64,000 bases of DNA, taken from contig NZ_QEWQ01000005.1 of the NCBI RefSeq assembly GCF_003121845.1, forward strand, positions 20,937-84,936, written 5' to 3'. Shown piece by piece: positions 1 to 10,994 of the stretch; position 1 is the first letter of the stretch; every line of letters begins with the position of its first letter. The position numbers were made by a program, and so were the translations under genes. The DNA comes from Ignatzschineria ureiclastica. GTDB taxonomy: Bacteria > Pseudomonadota > Gammaproteobacteria > Cardiobacteriales > Wohlfahrtiimonadaceae. The notes beneath the pieces are model-generated. The model did no database searches and had not been told where the DNA came from. It was given only the letters and a program-made list of their open reading frames with translations.

Positions 1-593
1 TAGCTGAATCAGGACTTCGTTCAGCGTTAAGTAGTGCAGGCATTGAGTGGGAAGAGTTACCAGGAGAAGGTGCTTTCTATGGTCCTAAAGTGGAATATCA
101 CATTAAAGACGCAATCGGCCGTTCTTGGCAGGTAGGCACTATTCAGCTCGATTTTGTATTGCCTGAACGTTTGGATGCTGAGTTTGTGGATGAAGATAAT
201 ACGCGTAAACGTCCCGTAATGCTACATCGTGCTATTTTAGGTTCATTTGAGCGTTTTATCGGTATTTTAATTGAGCATCATGCCGGTTCGATGCCATTAT
301 GGTTAGCACCAGAACAAGTCACAATTTTAACGATTACGAGTCAGCAAACAGAGTATGCTGAACAACTTGAAAAAAGCTTGAAAGCCCTTAATATAAGAAC
401 AAAGCTTGATATTCGTAATGAGAAGATCGGTTATAAGATTCGTGAGGCAACGATTGCACGGATTCCTTATATCTTAGTGCTTGGAAATCGTGAGATGGAA
501 GAGGGCAAAGTTGCGGTAAGAACTCGTGAAGGGGAAGACCTTGGTGCAATGACGCTTGAGGAATTTCTCGAACTTCTACAAAAATCATTGTAG
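1..593 (+). CDS. thrS: threonine--tRNA ligase, C-terminal part (partial gene)
   Basis: The 5' end of this gene lies outside the window; reading is open from base 3, giving about 196 C-terminal residues. ThrRS charges tRNA-Thr with threonine in the cytoplasm. The visible part holds the end of the class II catalytic core: GAFYGPK, the stretch QVGTIQLDF and motif 3 with [19 protein letters not shown]. The anticodon-binding domain follows ([10 protein letters not shown] to the end). An ATG-less internal GTG at 90 is not a start, because homology to ThrRS continues upstream of it. The next gene is infC, the usual order in gammaproteobacteria. Confidence 0.95.
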   Translation, partial: AESGLRSALSSAGIEWEELPGEGAFYGPKVEYHIKDAIGRSWQVGTIQLDFVLPERLDAEFVDEDNTRKRPVMLHRAILGSFERFIGILIEHHAGSMPLWLAPEQVTILTITSQQTEYAEQLEKSLKALNIRTKLDIRNEKIGYKIREATIARIPYILVLGNREMEEGKVAVRTREGEDLGAMTLEEFLELLQKSL

Positions 594-799
594 AATATTG
601 AACTTATAAAACATTAAACGGGGATTATTCTTAGAAAAATGCCCGTAATTAATCACTTAAATAGTCGGTAACTGATATAATTTATGGGATATTTATAGAT
701 ATTTTATAAAAACATTTCTATCGAATTTTATTCAGAAATGACTATTTAACCCATATTCAAAAGATATTTTAAAGATTCATTAGCATAGGAGATAGTATT
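594..799 (+). promoter_or_regulatory. infC leader between thrS and infC
   Basis: This 206-base AT-rich gap holds an imperfect hairpin at 618-626/638-646 (ACGGGGATT against AATGCCCGT, 11-base loop) with no clear U tract, so it is a poor terminator. A clear SD, AGGAG at 787-791, leads into the infC start. No confident promoter was found by eye. Confidence 0.4.
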
Positions 800-1330
800 A
801 TTAGCAATCAATATGAACATCGAATTAACGATAAAATTTCGGTGAAAGAAGTACGCTTGATTACAGCTGATGGGGAACAAAAAGGAATTGTTCCACTTGA
901 TGAAGCGTTAGATTTAGCATACAATGATGGGCTTGATTTAGTGGAAATTTCTCCGACTGCCCGTCCGCCTGTATGTCGCATCATGAATTACGGTAAATTC
1001 CGTTATGAGCAACAGAAAAAGGCAGATGAAGCGAAGAAGAAACAGAAGCAAATTCAAGTAAAAGAGATCAAGTTCCGTCCTTCGACGGATCAGGGTGATT
1101 ATCAGGTAAAACTACGCAACCTGATACGTTTCCTTACAGATGGTGATAAAGCCAAAGTGACGCTCAGATTTAGAGGGCGTGAAATGGCGCACCAAGATCT
1201 AGGTATGGATCTATTACTTCGGGTTGAGCAAGATTTGAAAGAGTACGGTACTGTTGAACAGCGTCCAAAAATGGAAGGGCGACAAATGGTCATGGTACTA
1301 GCACCGATCAAAACTGCGCCGAAAGATTAG
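800..1330 (+). CDS. infC: translation initiation factor IF-3, apparent AUU start
   Basis: IF3 binds the 30S subunit, prevents premature 50S joining and checks start codon and initiator tRNA. The protein shows the family hallmarks [26 protein letters not shown], the basic [16 protein letters not shown] linker, the GDYQVKLR segment and C-terminal RFRGREMAH and [15 protein letters not shown] at 842 would start inside the conserved N-domain and cut off RINDKIS. In-frame ATT codons at 797 and 800 sit 5 and 8 bases after the AGGAG SD, and no ATG, GTG or TTG is in place there. I therefore call an ATT start; 800 gives 176 aa, close to the E. coli length of 180. The AUU start is the known basis of IF3 autoregulation in E. 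coli; the same here is inference. rpmI follows 39 bases later. Confidence 0.88.
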   Translation: MSNQYEHRINDKISVKEVRLITADGEQKGIVPLDEALDLAYNDGLDLVEISPTARPPVCRIMNYGKFRYEQQKKADEAKKKQKQIQVKEIKFRPSTDQGDYQVKLRNLIRFLTDGDKAKVTLRFRGREMAHQDLGMDLLLRVEQDLKEYGTVEQRPKMEGRQMVMVLAPIKTAPKD

Positions 1331-1369
1331 TCCAATTTATTAAAATGATAGAAATGCGAGTGGATTAAA

Positions 1370-1567
1370 ATGCCAAAATTAAAAACACATAGCGGCGCAA
1401 AAAAGCGTTTCCGCAAATCAGCAAGTGGTAGTTTCAAACGCCAATGTGCGTTCCGTAGCCATATTCTGACTAAGAAAACAACTAAGCGTAAAAGACATCT
1501 TCGTGGGGAGGCTGTGATCTCGAAAGCAGATCATAAGCAAATCGCACAATTGTTACCACACGCATAA
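1370..1567 (+). CDS. rpmI: 50S ribosomal protein L35
   Basis: A 65-residue, very basic protein starting [20 protein letters not shown], the standard opening of L35, a small component of the large ribosomal subunit. Length matches the family. It lies between infC and rplT in the conserved infC-rpmI-rplT operon. The ATG at 1370 is preceded by a purine-rich GCGAGTGG stretch rather than a strong SD, which fits translational coupling to upstream infC. No autoregulatory L20-binding structure could be assigned by eye. Confidence 0.96.
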   Translation: MPKLKTHSGAKKRFRKSASGSFKRQCAFRSHILTKKTTKRKRHLRGEAVISKADHKQIAQLLPHA

Positions 1568-1591
1568 GTTATTAATTAGGAGAATTATAAA

Positions 1592-1948
1592 ATGGCAAGA
1601 GTTAAACGCGGGACGACGACTAAAGCGCGTCACAAAAAAATCTTAAAAAAAGCAAAAGGTTATTACGGTGCACGTTCACGTTCAATCCGTACAGCAACCC
1701 AAGCGGTTTATAAAGCGGGTCAATACGCTTATCGTGACCGTCGTCAACGCAAAAGAGATTTTCGTTCACTATGGATCGTTCGTATCAATGCTGCAGCGCG
1801 TGAGTTTGGTCTTTCATACAGCCGTTTCATCAATGGTCTTAAGAAAGCAGAAATTCAAATTGACCGTAAAGTGCTAGCAGATATGGCTGTTCATGATATT
1901 AATGCATTTGGCGCATTAGCAGAACGGGCTAAATCAGCATTAGCATAA
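1592..1948 (+). CDS. rplT: 50S ribosomal protein L20
   Basis: A 118-residue basic protein beginning [20 protein letters not shown], with [33 protein letters not shown] and [10 protein letters not shown], all standard for L20. L20 binds 23S rRNA early in large subunit assembly and in enterobacteria represses its own operon. An SD (AGGAG at 1579-1583) precedes the ATG. The gene ends 32 bases before a strong terminator hairpin, which closes the infC-rpmI-rplT unit. Confidence 0.97.
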   Translation: MARVKRGTTTKARHKKILKKAKGYYGARSRSIRTATQAVYKAGQYAYRDRRQRKRDFRSLWIVRINAAAREFGLSYSRFINGLKKAEIQIDRKVLADMAVHDINAFGALAERAKSALA

Positions 1949-1980
1949 ATCTCTCTTAGTTAATATAAGAGTTTGAACAA

Positions 1981-2020
1981 AAAGGAAAAGCAGCACTTTG
2001 ATTGCTCTTTTCCTTTTTTT
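1981..2020 (+). terminator. intrinsic terminator after rplT
   Basis: A perfect 10-bp stem, AAAGGAAAAG at 1981-1990 with CTTTTCCTTT at 2007-2016, has a further inner AGCA/TGCT pairing and runs into a T tract to 2020. No Phe-rich leader peptide lies upstream, so it does not look like the E. coli pheM-pheST attenuator. Confidence 0.85.
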
Positions 2021-2041
2021 ATTGTAATTACAGATATGTAG

Positions 2042-3067
<1,026 letters not shown>

Positions 3068-3085
3068 TAGGATTGGTAAAAAGAT

Positions 3086-5470
3086 ATGAAAATTTCAGTT
3101 TCTTGGTTAAAAGAGTGGATTCAAGAGATTCCTGCAGATCTTGCTAATCGTTTAACGATGGCGGGATTAGAAGTAGAAGGTGTAGAATTAGCAGCACCGG
3201 CATTTAGTGGGGTTGTGATCGGTGAAGTCGTCGCTTTAGAGCAACATCCTGATGCAGATCGCCTTCGGGTGGCACAGGTCAATGTTGGACAAGAGGCACC
3301 GATACAGATCGTTTGTGGTGCACCCAATGTTGCTGTCGGTATTAAAGTCCCCACTGCCTTAGTGGGTGCTGTTTTGCCGGGTGATTTTAAGATTAAAGAT
3401 GCCAAATTACGAGGTGTTGCTTCTTCTGGAATGCTCTGCTCTGCAAAAGAGTTAGGATTAAATGAAGATGCTTCAGGGTTAATGATTTTAGATTCATCAT
3501 TAACGGTCGGCGCTGATTTCCGAGAAGTCTTACACTTAGATGATGAGATCGTTGAAATCGATTTAACGCCCAATCGTGGAGATTGTTTAAGTATTTTAGG
3601 GGTTGCAAGAGATTTAGCGGCAATGACCGGACAATCTGTGCGCGCCTTTGAAGAAGCGCCTTTAACGGTAGAGAGCACTTTTAGTAAGCAGGTTGTAGTG
3701 GATAACCCTACAGATTGCCCTAAATATTTAGGTTGTGTGATTGAGAATGTCAATCCTAAAGCCCCTTCACCTTTATGGATGCAAGAGCGTTTACGCCGTA
3801 GTGGTATTCGTCCTCATGGTATCTTGGTAGATGTCACCAATTATGTACTATTAGAAGTAGGTCAACCGTTACATGCGTTCGATATTGCCAAAATTGAGGG
3901 AGATCTTCATGTACGTCGGGCTCGTCAAGGCGAGGCTTTAACACTCATTAATGAAGATAAAGTGACGCTTCGAGAAGATACCCTTGTGATCGCTGATGAG
4001 AAGAAAGTGCTTGCTATGGCAGGGATTATGGGGGGCTTAGAGAGTGGTTGTGATGATACAACAACGACTATTTTCTTAGAAGCCGCTTGGTTTAATCCGC
4101 TTACTATTGCGGGGCGCGCGCGTAATTATGGTCTACATACTGATTCTTCGCACCGTTTTGAACGAGGTGTTGATTTCGCTTTAGCAGAAAAAGCATTAGC
4201 TTATGCGGCAAGTCTCATTCGTGAATATGCGGGGGGAAAAGCAGGGCCAGTGACTCGTATTGTAAGTGAAGATTTGCTACCAAAGCGTCTACCGATTAAA
4301 GTAAGATTTTGTAAAATAAATCAAATAATTGGACAAAAATTTACAAACTATGATATAAATACATTGCTAAGTCGTGTTGGAAATGTGACAGAAGTTCACA
4401 ATGATTACCTTATCATTGAGCCACCTAGTTATCGTTTTGATTTACAAATAGAAGAAGATTTTATTGAAGAAGTCGCGCGGTTAAATGGGTATGATGAAGT
4501 TCCTGTTTCATTTGAGATGCTATCACAAGTTGTGATGAATCCTGTGCCTGAATCAAAGGTCAAATTAGCGGATTTCAAACAGATTTTAGTGGATCGTGGT
4601 TTTTATGAAGTGATTGAGATGAGCTTTACAAGTCCTACTTGGCAAGCGATTTTAGATCCGGGTAGAGATGCGATCGCACTCAAAAACCCGATCTCTAATG
4701 ATCTTTCTGTGATGAGAACAACGCTATTACCGGGTGTTTTAGGGGCGATGGATCATAACTTGAAACGGCAACAGACACGATTAAGATTTTTTGAGTCAGG
4801 CCGTACTTATAATGGGACATTAGAGAATCCTGTACAGGTATTGCATATTGCCGGTGCTATTTGTGGTACCGCAGCACCTTTACAGTGGGGCGTTGATGCT
4901 CGAGCGGCTGACTTTTTTGATTTGAAGGGGGATGTAGAAGCACTCTTAAAGCGGACAGGCAGAAAAGATTTCTGTTTTGTACCATCAGAGCGTGAAATTT
5001 TACATCCAGGACAGAGGGCAGATATCAAGTTAGAAAGTGGTGAAACAGTCGGCTATTTAGGAAAATTACATCCATCTGTGGTGAAAGCTTTAGATCTGAA
5101 TCGAGATATCTTCGTCTTTGAACTTAATTATGATCTTCTCAGTCAATCTGAAACACCTAAGTTCCAAGCGCTCTCTCGATTCCCTGTGTCAAAACGAGAT
5201 CTAGCGCTCGTTGTACCAGCGTCAGTGACGACGCAGCAGATCGTAGATGTAATGCAAGGCGAAACAACGCCTCGTAAATATCTTGTTTCCGTTAACTTAT
5301 TTGATATCTATGCACCGAAGAACCATCAAGATGAAAAGGCCTCAAAAAATATGGCATTTAGTCTTACTTTCCAAAATCGTGAGGAAAACCTCAAAGATGT
5401 GGAAATTGATCAGGTGGTAGCGGAGATATTAAGCGATCTTACGCAATTAGGTGTCACGCTACGACAATAA
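3086..5470 (+). CDS. pheT: phenylalanine--tRNA ligase beta subunit
   Basis: The 794-residue length is essentially the same as E. coli PheT (795). The order of domains is standard: N-terminal [12 protein letters not shown], an EMAP/OB-fold tRNA-binding domain ([23 protein letters not shown], about 43-150), the B3/B4 editing domain ([17 protein letters not shown]), the B5 domain (about 400-475), the core-like domain and the FDX-ACB anticodon-binding domain at the C-terminus ([15 protein letters not shown] onwards). Together with PheS it forms PheRS. The downstream ihfA start lies 43 bases past the stop, so both probably share a transcript, as in E. coli. Confidence 0.97.
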   Translation: MKISVSWLKEWIQEIPADLANRLTMAGLEVEGVELAAPAFSGVVIGEVVALEQHPDADRLRVAQVNVGQEAPIQIVCGAPNVAVGIKVPTALVGAVLPGDFKIKDAKLRGVASSGMLCSAKELGLNEDASGLMILDSSLTVGADFREVLHLDDEIVEIDLTPNRGDCLSILGVARDLAAMTGQSVRAFEEAPLTVESTFSKQVVVDNPTDCPKYLGCVIENVNPKAPSPLWMQERLRRSGIRPHGILVDVTNYVLLEVGQPLHAFDIAKIEGDLHVRRARQGEALTLINEDKVTLREDTLVIADEKKVLAMAGIMGGLESGCDDTTTTIFLEAAWFNPLTIAGRARNYGLHTDSSHRFERGVDFALAEKALAYAASLIREYAGGKAGPVTRIVSEDLLPKRLPIKVRFCKINQIIGQKFTNYDINTLLSRVGNVTEVHNDYLIIEPPSYRFDLQIEEDFIEEVARLNGYDEVPVSFEMLSQVVMNPVPESKVKLADFKQILVDRGFYEVIEMSFTSPTWQAILDPGRDAIALKNPISNDLSVMRTTLLPGVLGAMDHNLKRQQTRLRFFESGRTYNGTLENPVQVLHIAGAICGTAAPLQWGVDARAADFFDLKGDVEALLKRTGRKDFCFVPSEREILHPGQRADIKLESGETVGYLGKLHPSVVKALDLNRDIFVFELNYDLLSQSETPKFQALSRFPVSKRDLALVVPASVTTQQIVDVMQGETTPRKYLVSVNLFDIYAPKNHQDEKASKNMAFSLTFQNREENLKDVEIDQVVAEILSDLTQLGVTLRQ

Positions 5471-5513
5471 TTCGATGTTTGATACAAATAAGTTATATGT
5501 AAAGGAGTTATAT

Positions 5514-5819
5514 ATGTCTACTTTAACGAAAGCTGCGATTACGGAAAACCTCTATCACAGCACTAATATCTCTCGGGAAGATACAAAGCAATTTGTAGAA
5601 GATTTCTTCGGGGAAATTAGTGATGCGTTAGCTTCAGGCCGTGCCGTTAAGCTCTCTGGTTTTGGTAGTTTTGAGTTACGTGATAAATCAGAGCGTCCAG
5701 GAAGAAACCCTAAAACAGGGGAAGAGATTCCAATCAGCGCACGCCGTGTTGTGACATTCCGTATTGGTCAGAATTTACGTTTAAGTATGAATGAATTAAG
5801 CCAAAAAGCAGAGCGCTAA
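5514..5819 (+). CDS. ihfA: integration host factor subunit alpha
   Basis: IHF-alpha pairs with IHF-beta to bind and sharply bend specific DNA sites. The 101-residue product ([16 protein letters not shown]...) has the DNABII fold signature [21 protein letters not shown], whose beta-arm inserts into the minor groove, and matches the family length of about 99. An upstream in-frame start at 5451 would overlap pheT and adds 21 unrelated residues. The ATG at 5514 sits 7 bases after AAAGGAG and is preferred. Position after pheT is conserved in gammaproteobacteria. Confidence 0.96.
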   Translation: MSTLTKAAITENLYHSTNISREDTKQFVEDFFGEISDALASGRAVKLSGFGSFELRDKSERPGRNPKTGEEIPISARRVVTFRIGQNLRLSMNELSQKAER

Positions 5820-6000
5820 TCATTGCGTTTTGAGTCTGAAGATTATGATCCTAAGACGATGATTTTAAGATTATGATCTAAGATGATAATTAAATGATTC
5901 ACTGCTTGAGGATTATCAATATAATTCTTTCACAATAGACGAAAGTCCGGTCTACTCAGAGATGAGATCTTCCAAAACTTCTCATTTTTGAGATCAATCA

Positions 6001-6033
6001 AAAGCCCTGCAGAATAAAATGCAGGGCTTTTTG
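6001..6033 (+). terminator. intrinsic terminator downstream of ihfA
   Basis: Perfect 12-bp stem AAAAGCCCTGCA (6001-6012) with TGCAGGGCTTTT (6021-6032), 8-base loop. A and T runs on both sides would let it act in both directions. The 180 bases between ihfA and this hairpin contain no recognisable gene. Confidence 0.85.
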
Positions 6034-6099
6034 TATCTTCGATCAAGATCGGCGTATAATCAAGCACAGTTTTCTTAACATCTATCGTCTGAAGATCTA

Positions 6100-6273
6100 T
6101 GGTCAATTTGGTGTAAGAAAATGGTTTTTAAGTAGCTCATATTGGATTTTAAAAGAACTTAGATTCAAGAATGAAGTGCAACACTTGCAAGATGCCGGAT
6201 AGAACGGTTTCCTTACTTCTTGAAATCGATGCGCCGGCATTTAAATAAGCGTATTTTGAACCAATATTACTAT
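6100..6273 (+). repeat. MITE-like repeat, copy a, just upstream of murJ
   Basis: One of seven related copies in the window. It has the family layout: left end with ATTTGGT (degenerate TGGTCAATTTGGT), a core flanked by ATGCCGGATAGAA and GCGCCGGCAT, then AAATAAGC, TTTTGAACCA and a terminal ACTA. TA precedes it at 6098-6099, but TT follows instead of TA, so the right flank has decayed. It ends 45 bases before the murJ ATG and so occupies the murJ promoter region. Confidence 0.75.
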
Positions 6274-6318
6274 TTTTCACCAAGATCTATCTCATATGAG
6301 TCACTATCGGGGAATTTT

Positions 6319-7878
6319 ATGAAATCATCGCTCTTTCGTTCGCTCTTTACTGTGAGTGGTTTTACCTTTCTCTCACGGGTAATGGGACTATTGCGTGATA
6401 TCGTGTTTGCAAGCTTCTTCGGTGCAACTGCTGCAATGGATGCATTTAGTGTTGCTTTTAGAATCCCGAATCTCTTTCGCCGATTTTTTGGAGAGGGGGC
6501 GTTTAATCAAGCCTTTGTGCCTGTGTTTAGTGAGTACCGCTTAGAGAGAAGTTTTGATGAACTGCGACGGTTTTTAGCGGAAGTTAGTGGTACGCTGGGT
6601 GTTATTTTACTCGCTATTACTGCATTAGGGCTATTTTTCTCATCAGAAATGGTTCTTCTCTTTGCTTCAGGATTTCGAGATAATCCCGAGAAATTCTATC
6701 TTACAGAATCGCTCTTACATTTGATGCTTCCTTATCTCTTTTTTATCTGTATGACGGCGATGTATAGTAGTGTACTCAATGCCTTACATCAATTTGCTAT
6801 TCCCGCCGCAACGCCGATTCTACTTAATCTTTTTCTTATTGCCGGCGCAATGATCAGTAGCCTCTGGGCTGAACCGATTATGGCTCTTGGCTATGCGGTA
6901 TTTATTGCGGGTATTGTGCAGTTATTGACCTTACTCTTTGCTGTCAAAAAGGCAGGGCTTCTTAGTCAGCCGACAATTCGATTCTCATCGCCGGGGGTCA
7001 AAAAGGTGATGTGGTTAATGGTTCCAGCCTTGATTGGTTCTTCGAGTAGTCAGATTAATATTTTGATTAATACTCAATTAGCCTCACGTTTAGAAACAGG
7101 TAGTATTACTTGGCTCTATTATTCAGATCGTTTAGTCGAATTTGCGATTGGTACTTTTGCAGTGGCCTTAGGGACGGTTATTTTGCCAAAACTCTCGGAG
7201 TTACATACCCAAAAAGATTGGGTTAATTTGGGCAAAACGATTGATTGGGGGGTAGAGTTATCGCTTATTATCGGTATCCCTGCAATGTTAGGATTGGTCT
7301 TCTTGGCAGAACCTTTATTAGCGATCCTCTTTATGCGAGGAGAATTTACGGCAACAGATGTTGTAATGGCGGGCAGAAGTCTGATGACTTATGCCTTGAG
7401 TATTCCGGCATTCTTTATTATTCGCATTTTGGCGCCGGTCTATTTTTCTCGGCAAAATACGAAAACCCCGATGTATTTTAGTCTGATTGCCATTGGCACT
7501 AATATCTTATTGCAACTTATTTTGGTACGCTATTATCAACACGCAGGGCTAGCGCTCTCATCCTCGATTGCCGCTTGGGTGAATGCGTTACTACTTGCCG
7601 GTGGATTGATTGTGATGAAAGTGCATTACTTTAAAGATCTCTTAACTCGTAAAATGCTTGCGCTACTGCCGGCCAATGGGCTTCTTATTGTGGCGCTAAT
7701 AGGGGTTAATCATTACCAATCATTTTGGTTTACAGCCTCTATCTGGCTCAAATTACCGCTGATGATCGGCGTTATTCTTCTGATTATTATACTCTATTTT
7801 GCCGTATTACATTTTGCCGGCTTTAAGCTTGCCCGATTAAAAGGGCCATTAGGCAATATTCAATCGGTGCAAGAATAG
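6319..7878 (+). CDS. murJ: lipid II flippase MurJ
   Basis: MurJ moves lipid II across the inner membrane for peptidoglycan synthesis. The 519-residue protein is a polytopic MOP-superfamily protein with many hydrophobic segments and the MurJ hallmarks SRVMGLLRDIVFASFFGA, AFRIPNLFRRFFGEGAFNQAFVPVFSEY near the N-terminus, plus GLVFLAEPLLAILF and R-G-E-F in the middle. The ATG at 6319, after CGGGGA, gives MKSSLFRSLFTVSG and a near-family length (511 in E. coli). A longer reading from TTG at 6220 begins inside the MITE and adds 33 spurious residues. It stands alone, convergent with rarD. Confidence 0.95.
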   Translation: MKSSLFRSLFTVSGFTFLSRVMGLLRDIVFASFFGATAAMDAFSVAFRIPNLFRRFFGEGAFNQAFVPVFSEYRLERSFDELRRFLAEVSGTLGVILLAITALGLFFSSEMVLLFASGFRDNPEKFYLTESLLHLMLPYLFFICMTAMYSSVLNALHQFAIPAATPILLNLFLIAGAMISSLWAEPIMALGYAVFIAGIVQLLTLLFAVKKAGLLSQPTIRFSSPGVKKVMWLMVPALIGSSSSQINILINTQLASRLETGSITWLYYSDRLVEFAIGTFAVALGTVILPKLSELHTQKDWVNLGKTIDWGVELSLIIGIPAMLGLVFLAEPLLAILFMRGEFTATDVVMAGRSLMTYALSIPAFFIIRILAPVYFSRQNTKTPMYFSLIAIGTNILLQLILVRYYQHAGLALSSSIAAWVNALLLAGGLIVMKVHYFKDLLTRKMLALLPANGLLIVALIGVNHYQSFWFTASIWLKLPLMIGVILLIIILYFAVLHFAGFKLARLKGPLGNIQSVQE

Positions 7879-7929
7879 AGTATCGTGGGCGCAAGGTGTT
7901 TGATAAGAGGTTTGCAAATTATTTTGAAA

Positions 7930-8853
7930 TCATTTTACAATTTTGGAAGCTCTCTTATTGCGCTGAAATCGGTAAATCTCACTGCCGATATAGAGGAAGA
8001 CTGCGCCCCACACAATAGCAAAACCGATAAATCTTGAGAGTGAGAACGCTTCTTCAAAGATCCAAATGCCGGAGATAAATTGTAGAGTCGGAGAGGCATA
8101 TTGCAAAATGCCGACAATGGAGAGCGGAATATATTTCGCCCCTTTAGCAAAGAGGAGTAGGGGAATTGTCGTCGCCGCACCGGAGAAGATTAAGACAAAG
8201 AGTGGTAGACTCTCTAACTCTAGAAATACAAGTGTATTTTGCTGATACATCATTGTTAGATAGATGATTGTGAATGGGCTCATAAAGAGCGTCTCGAGAA
8301 AGAGCCCCGGCAATGGCGGGAGCGAGGCGATCTTTTTAATCGCGCCATAAAAGGCAAAAGAGAACGCAAGTAGAAGTGCGATAAAGGGGAATGTTCCGCC
8401 TAAAATGGCAAGCCATAAAACACCTATTCCGGCAACTGCAATGGCGATATATTGCATTGAGGTGAGTGTTTCTTTAAAGAGTAATCGTCCTAAGAAGATG
8501 CTCACTAACGGATTGATGTAGTAGCCTAAACTTGCTTCAAGTACCTGTTTGCTACTAATGGCATAGAGATAGATTGACCAATTGAGAAAGAGAAAAAATG
8601 AGGAACCAATAAAGGTAAGCAGAATTTTACGATTGCGAAAAGCATCCGCAAGCAGTAGCCGATCCTCTCTACGAAACAGCAGTAAAATCGCGATAAAGAG
8701 CAGTGCCCACCCAATACGTTGAGCCATTAATTGAAGTGGATCAAGTCCCGCTAAGGGAAACCAATAAATAGGAAAGAATCCCCAAATAATATAGCAAGTA
8801 AGGGTAAGGAGAATTCCTTTTTTATAGTTTTCGGGCGACAGATTAGCATTCAT
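7930..8853 (-). CDS. rarD: EamA family transporter, RarD type
   Basis: A 307-residue membrane protein with about ten predicted transmembrane segments, of the drug/metabolite transporter superfamily. The opening KKGILLTLTCYIIWGFFPIYWFPL and the segment NWSIYLYAISSKQVLEASLGYYINPL are typical of RarD (296 aa in E. coli). The substrate is not known; the name derives from a chloramphenicol-sensitivity association. The gene runs against murJ with 51 bases between the two stops and no clear terminator there. Confidence 0.88.
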   Translation of the reverse strand: MNANLSPENYKKGILLTLTCYIIWGFFPIYWFPLAGLDPLQLMAQRIGWALLFIAILLLFRREDRLLLADAFRNRKILLTFIGSSFFLFLNWSIYLYAISSKQVLEASLGYYINPLVSIFLGRLLFKETLTSMQYIAIAVAGIGVLWLAILGGTFPFIALLLAFSFAFYGAIKKIASLPPLPGLFLETLFMSPFTIIYLTMMYQQNTLVFLELESLPLFVLIFSGAATTIPLLLFAKGAKYIPLSIVGILQYASPTLQFISGIWIFEEAFSLSRFIGFAIVWGAVFLYIGSEIYRFQRNKRASKIVK

Positions 8854-10057
<1,204 letters not shown>

Positions 10058-10170
10058 GTTTAACTGTCATCAATAAGGGAAGAGGCTAGATGTATAGGGG
10101 ATATATAGGAGATATTATTATATAAATGTAAGAAAATATATTTATGTAAATTTATATCTGTTTATAATTA

Positions 10171-10198
10171 TTTATAACTAATATTTTGATGCTATACT
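10171..10198 (+). promoter_or_regulatory. candidate promoter for the structured leader at 10205-10308
   Basis: TTTATA (10171-10176), 16 bases, then TATACT (10193-10198). The -35 matches only four of six consensus bases; the -10 is better. It would start transcription near 10205. Confidence 0.4.
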
Positions 10199-10204
10199 AT
10201 CGAT

Positions 10205-10308
10205 GATGACTTGGAAATCATAATGATGTATCGCATTAAACATTTGAGATACGAAAAATATTCCAAATCCGAATAGGAAACGATCCTGTCATCAGGGTCG
10301 TTTTTTTT
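10205..10308 (+). ncRNA. structured leader, riboswitch-like or attenuator candidate (unassigned)
   Basis: Nested complementary segments are visible. TGATGAC (10204-10210) pairs with GTCATCA (10288-10294). Directly inside, TTGGAA (10211-10216) pairs with TTCCAA (10261-10266), and inside that GTATC (10228-10232) with GATAC (10248-10252). The outer helix uses the last left-arm base, the loop and the first right-arm bases of the terminator at 10280-10308, so the two folds exclude each other. The terminator ends 26 bases before the start of the downstream gene, leaving no room for another promoter. This is the architecture of a transcriptional riboswitch or attenuator. I do not recognise a known class. 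A free-standing small RNA ending at the terminator is the alternative. Confidence 0.45.
10280..10308 (+). terminator. intrinsic terminator in the leader of the 10335 gene
   Basis: Stem ACGATCCTG (10280-10288) with CAGGGTCGT (10293-10301), one T-G wobble, four-base loop TCAT, followed by eight T residues to 10308. It lies upstream of, not after, a gene in the same orientation and may be the off state of a regulated leader. Confidence 0.8.
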
Positions 10309-10334
10309 GATTGTCTAAAAAGAGAGGCATAAAA

Positions 10335-10850
10335 ATGGAAGAGAAAGTCTATACTATTTCTAGTAAAGCCAAAACGAATTTAATCTTAATGATTGTGTTT
10401 GCAGTCGTGGCCATTGTTGTGATTGAACAATTATTAGTAGGACGTGTGCCGGTATTGCTCTTTGTGCTACTCGGTATCTTTTTCTATATCACTTCTGTGT
10501 CAACGACCACTTTAAAAAGCGATCGCTTAGTCGTGAAGCCGATACTTGGTCGCGCTCGGGAATTTACCTTTCACGATGGCACTTTTGCGATTGATAAACA
10601 GCAGGGCGTTTCGGCAATGGTGATGCTCTTTAAGAAAGAAGCAGAATGCCTAACCTATAGTCCGATTGGTCAAGATCCGGTAATGGCGATGAACGGTTTA
10701 TATGATATTGCCGTTATTGAATCGATCTATAAGGATATTAAAGCCCGTCAAGATGAGATCGGAAGAGCGATTGAAGCGGAAGCTGATCAGGTCGAAGATT
10801 CTACGGCAGAGGAAAAGGCTGAGGACTCCCACTCTATCGATAATAACTAG
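10335..10850 (+). CDS. uncharacterised membrane protein with PH-like domain
   Basis: A 171-residue protein that I do not recognise. Residues about 12-32 and 36-56 form two hydrophobic segments (LILMIVFAVVAIVVIEQLLV and VPVLLFVLLGIFFYI). A predicted cytoplasmic or periplasmic beta-rich part follows (TTTLKSDRLVVKPILGRAREF), reminiscent of small bacterial PH-like membrane proteins. The tail (about 140-171) is acidic, rich in E, D and A, and probably disordered. The ATG at 10335 follows AGAGAGG with 7 bases spacing; a TTG at 10311 has no SD. The gene is preceded by a terminator-bearing structured leader and followed by a bidirectional terminator, so it is a single-gene unit. Confidence 0.75.
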   Translation: MEEKVYTISSKAKTNLILMIVFAVVAIVVIEQLLVGRVPVLLFVLLGIFFYITSVSTTTLKSDRLVVKPILGRAREFTFHDGTFAIDKQQGVSAMVMLFKKEAECLTYSPIGQDPVMAMNGLYDIAVIESIYKDIKARQDEIGRAIEAEADQVEDSTAEEKAEDSHSIDNN

Positions 10851-10890
10851 CTATTACGGCATCTATTAAATGCCTATTAAATATCTATTA

Positions 10891-10928
10891 AAAACCCCAA
10901 AATATCATAATGATACTTTGGGGTTGTT
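10891..10928. terminator. bidirectional terminator between converging genes
   Basis: Stem AACCCCAAA (10893-10901) with TTTGGGGTT (10917-10925), extended by an inner TATCAT/ATGATA pairing. It lies between two converging genes and has A residues on the left and T residues on the right, so it can serve both. Confidence 0.75.
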
Positions 10929-10994
10929 TATGGATACTAGGTCTAAAATTGATCTAATACGTTCAAGTAGTAATATGATTATCTGCTGAATCTA

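Noticed and set aside
3121-3753. 210-codon open frame on the minus strand opposite pheT
   Set aside because: It is antisense to a strongly conserved gene, has Ser/Thr/Pro-rich low-complexity composition and no SD; it is a shadow frame.
6220-6318. Extended N-terminus of MurJ from a TTG inside the MITE
   Set aside because: The extra 33 residues derive from repeat sequence, there is no SD, and ATG 6319 gives the conserved MurJ N-terminus.
10205-10308. Guanidine-II (mini-ykkC) riboswitch, because ACGA motifs occur twice
   Set aside because: The ACGA sequences are not in the required tetraloops (one would be a five-base loop, the other has no stem), so the class does not fit.
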